In this document: in pieces, positions 1 to 10,482 of the stretch
How the letters are laid out: each line of letters begins with the position of its first letter
Numbering within the stretch: position 1 is the first letter of the stretch
Source: Mangifera indica
Taxonomy: Eukaryota > Streptophyta > Magnoliopsida > Sapindales > Anacardiaceae
Reading direction: 5' to 3'
Assembly: GCF_011075055.1 (NCBI RefSeq)
Contig: NC_058149.1
Coordinates: 10,794,449 to 10,858,448, forward strand
Length of the DNA stretch: 64,000 nucleotides
Made by a program: the position numbers and the translations under genes
Notes under the pieces: generated by a model
Databases searched by the model: none
Told to the model about the DNA's origin: nothing
The model's input: only the letters and a program-made list of their open reading frames with translations

Positions 1-51
1 AGATAAATAATATTTTCAAAGTTAACGGAGGGAACTTTGGGAAATCAACAT

Positions 52-79
52 ACCTTGGGTGGGAAATAGTCCTTTGGCC
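52..79. repeat. Right-end terminal repeat of a GGCC-type TIR element
   Basis: The stretch reads accttgggtgggaaatag and ends tcctttggcc. It matches the right ends of similar elements near 9522-9553, 40231-40260 and 50950-50981. Only the right end lies in the window, so the element body extends past the left edge. Confidence 0.6.
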
Positions 80-148
80 ATTTTCCTATGACTTCTTGAT
101 TTCTCCACCATTTTTTAGTGTCGATTTGTCTCTGTCGCTAGATCTCAG

Positions 149-490
149 GACTCTAATACCATTTTGTTAAGATTCTGACCCATTGTTCATGCAAAATAGT
201 AAACAAATACAAAACAAATTGAAATAATAACGATTTTATTTGTAGAAAGGGTTACAAACAATAAATTAAACAATTCGAGAAATTTAGAGCCTCTCATTTT
301 CTAACCATTCGAGGCACCGGAGACTTTCCAACATCAGCCCTAAGACTACCCAAATCCCATAAATTTTATTCCCTTCACTATTTGATAACCAAACTACCAT
401 TTTTATAATAAAATCTAACCTATATGACAAGAACAAGTGTCCCCTATCCTAATGGAATTTAAAGCAAGTGCTCACATATTTATGAGCACG
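149..490 (-). mobile_element. Possible LTR-retroelement remnant (primer-site plus LTR end)
   Basis: On the minus strand a putative LTR ends TTAACA. Two bases later comes TGGTATTAGAGTCC (complement of 149-162), which resembles the TGGTATCAGAGC primer-binding site complementary to initiator tRNA-Met in Copia-type elements. On the plus strand the LTR would begin with TGTTAAGA at 165. Its far boundary is not clear; about 490 is a guess. No gag or pol coding was seen. The remnant lies in what should be an intron of the lycopene cyclase gene. Confidence 0.35.
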
Positions 491-628
491 TATTTGAAAT
501 TATTTTTGACATTAGATTTGGTTGCTCCACCATAACCCTTCGATTATCATTAGGTAAATTGTACTAAGAGCTTTGCATGTAATTGGGATGTGAAATTAGT
601 TTTTGATGATTCTTTTTTGTCTTTTTAG

Positions 629-1460
629 CTTGGAATACTCTATGGCCACTAGAAAGGAAGCGTCAGCGAGCATTCTTTCTCTTTGGACTGGCACTCATTT
701 TGCAATTTGATATTGAGGGCATCAGGACATTTTTCCATTCTTTCTTCCGGTTACCCAAATGGTAGAAATTAATGCTTTACTTTTATTTCCTATAATCATT
801 TTTTGATTGATGGTTTTACGATGCTTCACTAATTATTGTATTTTCAATTTAACAGTTCAGAATTTTGATTTAACACATGAGCATCATGTGAAAACTTTAA
901 TCTTAAATTCTTAGATGTGTAGATCTGTCGTCTTTTCTGCACAAGCAAGTCATTTTAAAATACATACAATATGAATAAAAGTATCAAACTTTAATTTACC
1001 TTGTGCATGGTAGGTATTCAGCACATATAGTCCCTGTTGGATTGGTTTCATATTCAAAATCTGATTTTATAGCAGAAACTCGGTTAATCACCTGATTTAA
1101 GCTTGTATAATATGTAAAAGTAGTCCCCAATAATATGCATGCATGATAGCAGTTGACATTGTAGAAGGTCATTAGAAAGTTTGAAGGCAAGTATAGTTAG
1201 TATTAGTAAATTAATGTATCTGCTAGTTAAAATTGTTGGGTGGTTTGCTTTCCATCTTGATCTTGTGATAGTGAATTGTATATTTTTGCTCCAGGATGTG
1301 GCAGGGATTTCTCGGGTCTAGTCTTTCCTCAGCTGACCTCGTTCTATTCGCCTTGTACATGTTTGTTATAGCTCCAAATGATATGAGAAAGTGTCTTATC
1401 AGACATCTAATGTCGGATCCAACTGGGGCAATTATGATTAGAACATACCTCATGATATAG
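629..1460 (+). CDS. LCYE: Lycopene epsilon-cyclase, last two exons (partial at left edge)
   Basis: The enzyme adds an epsilon ring to lycopene in plastids and commits carotenoid flux to the alpha-carotene/lutein branch. Exon 629-761 follows a TTTTTAG acceptor and encodes NTLWPLERKRQRAFFLFG and then a stretch ending RLPKW. A GT donor splits the Trp codon. Exon 1295-1460 follows TGCTCCAG and continues MWQGFLGSSLSSADLVLF, then a hydrophobic segment with YMFVIAPND, and ends SDPTGAIMIRTY plus three residues and TAG. This is the conserved C-terminus of plant lycopene epsilon-cyclases, including its membrane-associated helices. The phase fits: a 2-base carry-in, a TG|G junction and an in-frame stop. 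Upstream exons should lie left of the window; the 600 bp before exon 629 hold only repeat-like sequence. The open frames on the other strand at 996-1453 are antisense to this gene and its intron. Confidence 0.88.
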
Positions 1461-2419
1461 TTACTATCTCCTATATTTCATCCCTTGTACGGTTCTATAT
1501 CGGATTGCTGGAAGGAGTGTGTACATTTATATGTATATATCATACCCAACCAGGATGATGCAATAATTTGTGATGCAAACCCCTCTTGTTATGTCAATAT
1601 AGTTAAGATGCTATTCTACCAGGATTCATTGTTGTGAGCTTTCAGAGTTTATGCATCGATGTAATACATAACAGCTGCTCACAGTTTGATTATGGCAAAG
1701 AAAAGGCCTAACAGCTGTCTCCCACTGATAGCCTTATAATACATGAAGCGCCCAGCTTCACATAAAACACAATGCTGGATGGTCAACCACTTGCAACTAA
1801 CCAAATTGGATTTAAGAGGTTTTACAACAAAATTTTTTTGTCTTCCGAAAAAATATATTCAAATCTTAATCCTTATTTAGAATATAATTTAAATAATTTG
1901 AAAGGATAAAGATATTGATCAATAACAAAACACAATTACAACTGATTTTCATAAATTAGACAATCAAGATATTTAAACACGTCTAATACTAAAAAAAAAA
2001 AAAAGATGTAAACAAATGATGTATAATTTATTACGGGAATTATGAATTTAATGCAAAAATTTTATGATAAAGACACTATTGGTACAACAAAACAATAAAT
2101 AAGCTCTTTTACTTTGATAATCGACTTTAGTAGGCAAGATTGGAAATTTGAAAGTTACCAAAGAATTTGGCATTTTAGGGAATTCTAGGTGCACCAATTT
2201 GAACTGTATTATACATTAGAATAATAATTTTTCACTCGAGTGTAGGCCTAAGTCAACTATCTTCAACTTTTTTTTTGTAATTTGAGGGTAGACTTGCTCA
2301 CAAAGCTGAGGTCCACCCCTAATCTTGATCACAAGAGGAATTGAATAAGACTTAAAGACATTGAAATATTTTCAAAATAATGTTAGAAACTCCTTGCAGT
2401 TGAAGAATTATGACAATCA

Positions 2420-2580
2420 CTATAATATTCTATTTTTTATATATAATTTAGGTATACAGATGATATATTATTATATAATTAGATGATTTCGAATTAAAGA
2501 TAAAATAATACATAATCATATAATGATATATTATTTGTGTATCCAAATTATATATAGAAAATATTTATATATAGTTTTGC
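2420..2580. repeat. Short AT-rich MITE (family S)
   Basis: About 160 bp, nearly palindromic: tataatttaggtatacagat near the left and gtatccaaattatatataga near the right, with tcatataatgatatattat inside. Similar copies occur near 16450, 16725, 16908, 28590, 37395, 41030, 46585, 49125 and 57030. It lies just downstream of neprosin copy A. Confidence 0.6.
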
Positions 2581-2609
2581 TAAATATTCTAGCCGGTTAC
2601 ATTCTATTG

Positions 2610-4883
2610 TCACTGACAGTATAGATTTCTTCCACCTTGCCCTCCGAAGAAAAATACAGGTCCATCTGCTGGATAGTCTCTTAAGTCATTGTATACATTG
2701 TAGCAGTAATATTCATCACCCCAAGTGCCTACCCATTCAGGGTACTTCGATTGAAGAGAGTAATCTATAATTCTTATATTCTTCATGAAGCATGCATTAC
2801 CCATTAGAGTATTTGCCATTTCTCCACTTCCCATAGCAGTTCTTGTGTGCGGAGTTTTCTTCACAGCCTGGCTATACACTTGTCCTCCCCACTTCACTAA
2901 AATCGCACTATGCTTTAGGTAACCAAACAGACTTGCTGGCCAATACCCAACAATTACATTGTTTATCTGTAACCACCAGTTACCTGATTTCGGATCCTGA
3001 AATGAACAAACATCAAGTTTATATTTAATAATATATGCAAATTGTGACAGTTTATAAATGGACTTACGTGATTAACAAAAATAAATTAAATACATTTTAA
3101 AGTTTTAATTAGAATAGACAATAGTAATATAAACCTTAAAGTTTATTTGATTTAAAGTTTGATGGACAACTATTATATTATATATTGACTATATCTCATT
3201 TCCAAAACCAATACAGTAGGTTAAGAGCATAAGAGTAATCACAGATAATCTCAATAGCTTTACGAGTTCATATATTCATATCACATAATGTTCTACATAT
3301 TCTTATATTTATAACTTGTGCGTATATCCTATGATTTTTTTCGGTTTATGTAAATTAAATCTTACAACATCAAGTTTCTATTTACTAACATATATACAAA
3401 TTAATCAAACTGATAACTAATAAACATTACCAGGTTTAAGCCAACTGTGATTTGATACTGCGGACCGAGAGTACTGGATATGGGATCAATGGCCGAGCCA
3501 AGGGCTACTTGGGAGCTTGTTTGCACAAATCCAGTGCAAGTGAGGTCGAAGCAACCTGTTTTGCCGTAACCATCAGCCTAACGACAGATGAAAACAAGTA
3601 CATCAGCAAGAAAAGTTACATATGTTTCTGAAATTTTTTTAATTCAGCAATGACACTTACAGTCCAGTATGCGAAAAATCGTGTACGCCTGTCACCGTAT
3701 AGCTTGGGATTTACCTGAATCAGCGTGATAAATGAGGGAAATTGTATAGATCAGATTTCTTAAGTGGGAATTGAATAACTTACTAACCATCCATCCTGAC
3801 TCGACGCTTTCGACACGGTCACCAGGGCCACCATTAAGCCAGATTTGGGCAGTAGTATAGTCGTCTCCTAAATCAACAACGGGATTCCAAACGTTTATAT
3901 CTGCTTGAGCTCCTATATAGTTGTATCCAACTGTAAGCAGAACTGCATACTGGTTTAGGAAACGCACTCAAGTAAATTAGGAGAAGTGAATGAACAAAAT
4001 ATTATCGTATATTTTTGTCAAAGCTATCTGAATTAAAGAAATGGGAAAGCAAAAACTGCCCAAAAGGATGCTCACCGAATGGTTAGGCATTTCTAGATCA
4101 TTATTGCTGAGTTTGGTGTTGTTTAAATTTATGAATTTGCTTTTATTAGATGCTTCTTTTCGTTTAGCTGTATAGGGTTTTCTTCCAAAATGCTCAAGAG
4201 AAGCTGCTCTCAAAAGATCTTCCTTTCGGATTCTGCGAATGGCAACAGTTCCCTTTGGACAAGTTCCATTCTTTTGCCAAGTCTGAATTACCACTGGCCG
4301 GTTAGAATTATTTACTTTATCCACCTTCTCAGTTGGTAGATCAATACTCGGTCTCAACTGCATCATACATGAACTAAGATAAGAAAAGATTATGTTCCAA
4401 TTTTTCTTTTCAGCGAATGATATGAAAAGATTTCATTATTATGTATTATTATAATTTTTTCAGTTAAAAGTATTAAACTTTCTTTATTAGTACATGTTTA
4501 TTTGTGTTATCTTTTTTTATCTATGCATTTCATAAATAAGTTTGAACAAGAAAAGAGTAACATGAAAAGAACCTGGAGAGTGTGATTCTTCAATACTGGA
4601 TGATCGAGAGAAAGTTGTTTATAAATGTCAACACAGTCAATTATATCCCCGTCTTCACTCTAAAGAAAATTCATCGCGTTAGAGAAATCAAGTTTTTCAT
4701 GAAAGTTTGTTTATATGGCAGGATATGGCATACCATAATACTCTTCACTGCAGGTTTATTGAGAGCCTTCAACTTCCTATCAATTTCAGATAGAGTTTCT
4801 CCATCTTTAGCTTTTCCATGTACTCCATCACTGAAAACAAAAACAAGAGTTGCCAACAAAATCATAGAAATAATTTTCTCCAT
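2610..4883 (-). CDS. Neprosin-family secreted glutamic peptidase-like protein, copy A
   Basis: Seven exons in minus-strand order: 4734-4883, 4573-4659, 4076-4357, 3788-3949, 3661-3714, 3431-3577, 2610-2996. All junctions are GT-AG and phase 0, giving 422 residues. Residues 1-23 form a signal peptide (MEKIISMILLATLVFVF). Residues 30-150 match the neprosin activation domain (DUF4409), with EIDRKLKALNKP, GTCPKGTV and IRRIRKEDLLRA. Residues 174-422 match the neprosin domain (DUF239), with NVWNP, ESGW, CFDLTC, GYWPASLF, MGSGEMA and a C-terminal FFFGG. Members are secreted proteins; the type enzyme, neprosin from Nepenthes, is a glutamic peptidase. Glu223 in VESGW is kept, but the expected second Glu, in WGGEV of copies B and C, is Gln333 here (KWGGQV). 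Expression and activity are unknown. It is inverted relative to copies B and C. Confidence 0.87.
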
Positions 4884-5039
4884 TTTTCATTACACAGACT
4901 AGAACTTGAGCCTAAGGCACAAAGAGAGAGAAGCCTGTATTTGTAGCCAACAAAATTTATGAATTTATGAAGTTCAACTCTTGAAGGTCAAGCTGTCAGG
5001 CAATCATTTATAATATATGGCCTATTTTAAGCAAGTCCA

Positions 5040-6900
5040 GCACTTTTTCCTAAAGATATATTACATAGGGAAATGTCTTATTCAATGCTTATTCATTGAA
5101 TGTATTTTGTAAGTTCTAAAGATTTGGATATAACTAGAAATTATTTCATGATTGATTAACATCTTACCATCTAAAAAATACCTTTTTTTTAATTACCTAT
5201 ACTTTTTTCTAAATATGGTTAGGATATATTAGAGAGAGACTAACCATATTATAAGTATGGGTAAAATATATTATTGAGTTATGCGTTTATTTGGATATGT
5301 CATTAGGAATCTCCTTTGGATGATTAAACTACAAAAAAAAAAAAAAAAACAGAAGGTAGTATTAGTGAGAAAAGTAGTAACGGGGAGATAATATTTAGTC
5401 GTTATAAGTATTTTTTTAATAATTTTAGCGATCAATTATTTATAGTCTCTTTAAAATTAAATAAATTTATAACTTTAATAAACAAAAAATTATTGTTAAA
5501 AGTCTATTTTTCATCATTAAAAAATTTTAAAAACCAGAAAATTTTTTGCCGTCAACTATTGTTATAACTTTTCTCGTTAGAAGTATTAATAATGGAAATA
5601 GAAGAAATTAGAAATAAAAATTTCCCTCATTAAAGCCTCTTTTATTGTATCTTGTAGAAATTGCATAGAATTGTGAACATAGACAGAGAACGAGGGAAAG
5701 AAGATGAGACATCTCGTATCATTTTTGTGTAGTTCTTATACCACATTCAAACTATTGAAAACACTGTAAACATAGATACTCTGATTATTAAGTCAAATCA
5801 TATAAAACTTCAATGTCACAGTTATTTATCTAACCTTTCTTGATTAATCCTCTCATATATTTTTATACATCTATAATAAGCTTATTAAGTTTTTTCATAT
5901 TATAATTATTGTTATCATAATTTATCTTATACAAAATTCAAAATTATATATATTAATTAGAGGTAAGAAATCACATCAACAACCTCGATTAAATAAGTTA
6001 TACTATACATGCACATTATAATTTTGAAGCAAAAATTAATTTTTTTTGGACCCAAAAAAAATATAAACATTATATCATAAACAAATACAAGAAAATACAA
6101 AAATCTCAGAATTTTCAGAATTTTCCAATAAATTCTATTTAATTGGATTTTATTTGTTGTATAACAATATAAACAGTTCCAATTATTTTACTTTTGTCAA
6201 AATTCGAGAAAAGCAAGCTCCAATTATTTTACTTTACACAATCGACAAAGGGTAAGAGGTTTTAAACAGTTCTAATGGATAGGTGAACAATTATTAAGCC
6301 CTCGCATAAAAATATAATTACTGAGAAAGATGGAGAGAGAGAGAGAGAATGACTGTAAGCAAGTCATGTTATACAAAGAGGGGATTACCACAACCTAAAG
6401 ATGACGGTAAGTCATATCGGATCAAGCCAACTCTAATACGATCTATCATATTTAAAGATTATATCAAACGAAGATTTATCAATTGGTAGGTTTAATAGGC
6501 TAAGTTGATCTATTAAGAATGATAAATCTTTTGGATTGTGTTTTTATGAATCTTTAATACGTTATTTTGTGTATATTTATGAATCGATCTATCAAATTAT
6601 AATATTTTAATATTTTTTATTGTTGGATTATTTTTAAATTTTAATAATTTTTATAACCACGTCAGGTTAACTGACGAATCTTACCGCAAAATATGGATTC
6701 GACTCTACAATAGGGGATTGTAACCCCCACAAAATTGTGCCCAAAAAAACAGGGAGTTGAGGCCATGTCGGTAGCCAGCCTCATCTTCTTAACATATCTA
6801 TTGCAACCCCTTGCTCACTCTTTGGCTTATTTCTTTTTCATGTCACAATTTTATATTAAACAAAATGTAATTTACAAATGCATAATTATGAGACAACACA
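5040..6900. other. Intergenic, AT-rich, no gene seen
   Basis: This lies between the promoter side of neprosin A and the 3' end of the UGT gene. It has long A/T runs, a short GA microsatellite near 6331-6348, and a direct repeat of tccaattattttactt near 6177 and 6220. I see no convincing coding sequence or complete transposon. Confidence 0.5.
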
Positions 6901-6941
6901 TGAATTTATTCTGTAAAGCAGCTCAAACCAACGGATCAAAC

Positions 6942-8339
6942 TCAAACAGAGCGGGTCGGAGCAGGATCCTTTTCAATGAAGCGAACCATCTCTTCCAGGT
7001 ACTTACTACGTAACTCCAAGTTGCCAAAAATTTCTCTCATAGCCCACGCATTTGCCCTTAGTGCATGTCCCTCTTTCTCCTTTATAACTCGCCTAATGGA
7101 CTCAGCTACCGAGTCACTGGTAAATGCTCCATCTCTCTCATCCCTCTCTATTTCTAACCCGACCCGCATATGCATCAATCTAGCTACCAAACCCGTATCC
7201 GAACCCCCTGTAAGCATGATCAATGGCAGCCCAAATCCAAGCGACTCAATAACTGAACTCCAGCCGCTGTGAGTCAAGAAGCCACCAACCGATGCATGAG
7301 CCAAGATTTTTATTTGAGGTGCCCAATCCGTCCAGATCAAGCCCCGACCCGAAATTCGATCTTCAAACCCGACCGGAACTAGATCGGATCCCGTCTTTCC
7401 TTCAACAAGTGGCCGTTTGTTGATTACCCAAATAAAAGGCAACCCAGATTTTTCTAGCCCGTAAGCCAACTCGTGCATAAGTTCTTGACTCAGAGTCAAC
7501 AGAGTACCGAGTGCAACATAAACTACTGACTTGTCCTTCTTACTGTCAAGCCAATCTTTTAACACTTGCCACTTGCCATCAGCCACAGTATAATCTTGCA
7601 GTGATGGTGGCAATAAGCTGACCGGAAGAACAGGTTTTTCTAGAAGTTTACCGAATATAGAAAAAGCTTCGGGTTCAAACTCTGGGCAGCTCCTCACAAT
7701 CACGGCTCGGCAATCTTTAAGCACCATTCCATAACGGTATAAATCAGGCACCGAATCTTTGCATTCCTGGTGACCCCTCATGATTTCGTAAAGCTTAAAC
7801 TTTATATTAGAATTATAGTTTATCCACTGGGGAACCATCGTCAAGTCCTCAGCTTTCTGAAACCGACCATTGATTAAATCCGCGGCTGAGCCAAAGAAAG
7901 AACAAGTGGTAGCGTTGACAATGCTGAAGTAAACTGAGTAGACACCGAGTTGAGCGGCGGCACTGGGTAACCAGTAGGAGACAAAGTCTTGGATGATCCA
8001 AGTGACTTGAGAATTATCTTTTAGGAAGTTTATTAAAGGAAGTTGAAGCATGTCGTAGGCTTTTTTGAGGTACTGGTCTTTCTGAATGGGCAACTCGGCG
8101 GGGGACTCAACTCCTTCTGGTAGACCTTGAACGGGAGGCAAAGGAAGTTGAAAAAATCTTAGATGGGAAGATAAGTTACTGTCACTTTGAGGGAGACGGT
8201 GAATGATTTTTGGAGTAGAGATGAAGTAGACATGATGACCCTTTTCTGCAAAGAATTTAGCCACTTGAAAAAATGGCATAACGTGACCGTAAGCTAGCCA
8301 TGGAAACATTGCAATGTGAAGCTTTTCTTTGTCGCCCAT
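6942..8339 (-). CDS. UDP-glycosyltransferase, UGT91-like (single exon)
   Basis: A 465-residue, intronless family-1 glycosyltransferase. Such enzymes move a sugar from a UDP-sugar to small molecules, and UGT91 members often extend an existing sugar on flavonoid or terpenoid glycosides. The N-terminal acceptor domain holds the catalytic His19 (AYGHVMPF) and partner Asp118 (WIIQDFV). The C-terminal donor domain has the 44-residue PSPG box from Trp339 (WAPQ) to Thr382, with HSGW at 357-360 and Glu365. The last PSPG residue, usually Gln, is Thr382 (SDT in place of the usual DQ). The C-terminus (RDERDGAFTSDSVAESIRRV) is close to UGT91C-type enzymes by memory. Start ATG at 8337-8339 (ATGGGCGAC) leaves the normal N-terminal length. 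Substrates cannot be deduced from sequence. Confidence 0.9.
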   Translation of the reverse strand: MGDKEKLHIAMFPWLAYGHVMPFFQVAKFFAEKGHHVYFISTPKIIHRLPQSDSNLSSHLRFFQLPLPPVQGLPEGVESPAELPIQKDQYLKKAYDMLQLPLINFLKDNSQVTWIIQDFVSYWLPSAAAQLGVYSVYFSIVNATTCSFFGSAADLINGRFQKAEDLTMVPQWINYNSNIKFKLYEIMRGHQECKDSVPDLYRYGMVLKDCRAVIVRSCPEFEPEAFSIFGKLLEKPVLPVSLLPPSLQDYTVADGKWQVLKDWLDSKKDKSVVYVALGTLLTLSQELMHELAYGLEKSGLPFIWVINKRPLVEGKTGSDLVPVGFEDRISGRGLIWTDWAPQIKILAHASVGGFLTHSGWSSVIESLGFGLPLIMLTGGSDTGLVARLMHMRVGLEIERDERDGAFTSDSVAESIRRVIKEKEGHALRANAWAMREIFGNLELRSKYLEEMVRFIEKDPAPTRSV

Positions 8340-8723
8340 GGCGGCTGATGCTGATGAATACTAGTTTCGTAGGTATATATGAAGAGTGAGTGAGACTAGA
8401 TGAGTTGATTCCAGGAAAATGTAAAATTAAAGATGAGGAATCCATCAGTTTGGACAGTTGTGCAGTGTCGTCATATTGGAAAGGAACCAAATCAACGTCA
8501 CACGTGTGTCATTTTTCTCATGTAAGTATCCTTCATGGCATATGGGGTGGATTAGGTTACAAGATTATAAAAAAAATTATAATATATAATGACATATATG
8601 TCTCCATTTGATATAATAAATTGTACGAATAATAAAATTATAAATTATAATTCTATTTTTAAATTATTTAAAGAGGAGGCATATAGTATGATTAGTTTTT
8701 TTTTTTTTTTAATTTTGAATTAA

Positions 8724-9553
8724 ACAAATGACTATTTCCCACTAAGGGGCTTGCTGAAACTGACAATTTCTATTGTTTAAGGATGAAAATTTTAATTCCC
8801 TACGTTTTGATCCATTTTTCATCATCATCGATGGATAAAAATATTTTTTTCTATTTTAATGAAGATGTTTCTCTTCATCCTAACGAAGATAACATATAAA
8901 GTGTGATTTATAACAAAATAAAATAGAAATAGATAAAATAAAATAATGAAGTAGCCATTGAGCTAACACCCAACAGCTACTTCATTTGAAACCATTGTTT
9001 GTTTTATTTTTTTCATTCTAATATTATTCATTGATCATATTGGGTTAACTAATTGATCTCATTTTCATCTAGGAAGATGATTGTCTTTCTATATAAAGAC
9101 AAGATTTCATCTGAGAAGAAAATTATCTTTTCAAAGGAAGATGACTTGTCTTCATCATTTGAGAAGATGATTCATCTTCTTAGGTGACATCGTAGGACGT
9201 CAAAGGGATTGAGGTTTTGTTGAAGCCAACTATTGGAGGAAGAGGAACTGTCAAGAGAAAGAGGTGGCTGGCGATAGTGTTGGAGAGAATGGCCGGATAT
9301 TGAAACTAAATCCTAAGAGAAAAATATGATTTTTTAAAATTTGGTGTAGAGGAAAAAATATTAGTTTTGTTAAATTTAAGGAGGAAAAATAAGATAAAAT
9401 TTTAGTTTATTTTTAATATTACATATAAAATAATGATTTTATATTTAAAATTGATAGACTTAATAACTCATAGGTGGATAAATAAGATTTTTAAAATTAA
9501 GAGAAAAAATTTGAAAACACAACATATTTTGGGTGAGAATAAGATCTTTGGCC
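8724..9553. mobile_element. GGCC-type TIR element (family R), about 0.83 kb
   Basis: The left end reads gactatttcccactaagggg and the right end ttttgggtgagaataagatc followed by tttggcc. These are imperfect inverted copies of the GGCCAAAAGACTTATTCCCACCC terminus seen at 39432-40260. The interior carries tracts such as gaagatgacttgtcttcatc that partly fold back. It has no transposase frame, so it is non-autonomous. It sits about 385 bp upstream of the UGT start. Confidence 0.55.
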
Positions 9554-10482
9554 TAAAAAAAACTATTATTCTCGTTGTTCTGAACGCAATGTGCAAAGGA
9601 GTCCAAATCACAGCAGCCCAAATTCCCAAAAATCGCTAGTTCCCTCCTCACATTCAATCTTCCAATCTTGCTTGCTAAAGTCTATTTATAAAGTGAGAAA
9701 TGTTCTACTTCCATTGTTTTATTGTTTTGTCTCACAAACATTGTTTTTATCATGAACTTTGTTAAGTGGAATCATAAATGAATGCGAAAATTATACATCT
9801 TTTTTCAGTATCTTTATTTATTTTTTTACCTTTTTTTTTTTTTTTATTGAGTGCTATACATGTATATATATCCGTATAATCCACTTGATGAGAGTTGGTT
9901 GCAGTTGTGTCTTATTGTTTATCATTTTCTTTAACCCTTCTTATTACTTCAAATTATATTCAAAATAAGAATTAAAATTTTCGATATATTTTTTCATGTA
10001 AGAAAATACATATGAAATTTTGTTACAAGTGATTGATTATCTCGTAGAAAGTATATTAATTTTTTAAAAGTTTAGACTAATATTCTGTCAACTTTACAAG
10101 ATATTTTTCTTTTATATTTAAGAATGATGAATCATATACATCCACTATAGTATTGATACACTTCTCAATATAGCTAATAACTATCATATTAATAACCTTA
10201 ATAAAAATGTTATATTAGACTAATATTAAATTACGTCAACCAGTACATGAGACGTTTCAATAGTCTCAAATCTAAGAATCATATATACCATTGTCAATTA
10301 GAGGATTTATTTTACAGATACTTAGATTACTATCTATTTGAAATTCTCTATTTGGTCAGTTTAATGAACATATAGTTAACATGTATCTATTGACTTTGTA
10401 CATGCACCTATTGTCAACAATGTCAACAAATGAGATTTGTTGTTATTCTTTAATAAGATCGTTTAATATAATGATAATTTTA

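Noticed and set aside
996..1453. Two open frames on the minus strand (64 and 76 residues)
   Set aside because: They overlap the last intron and last exon of the lycopene epsilon-cyclase on the other strand and show no domain features.
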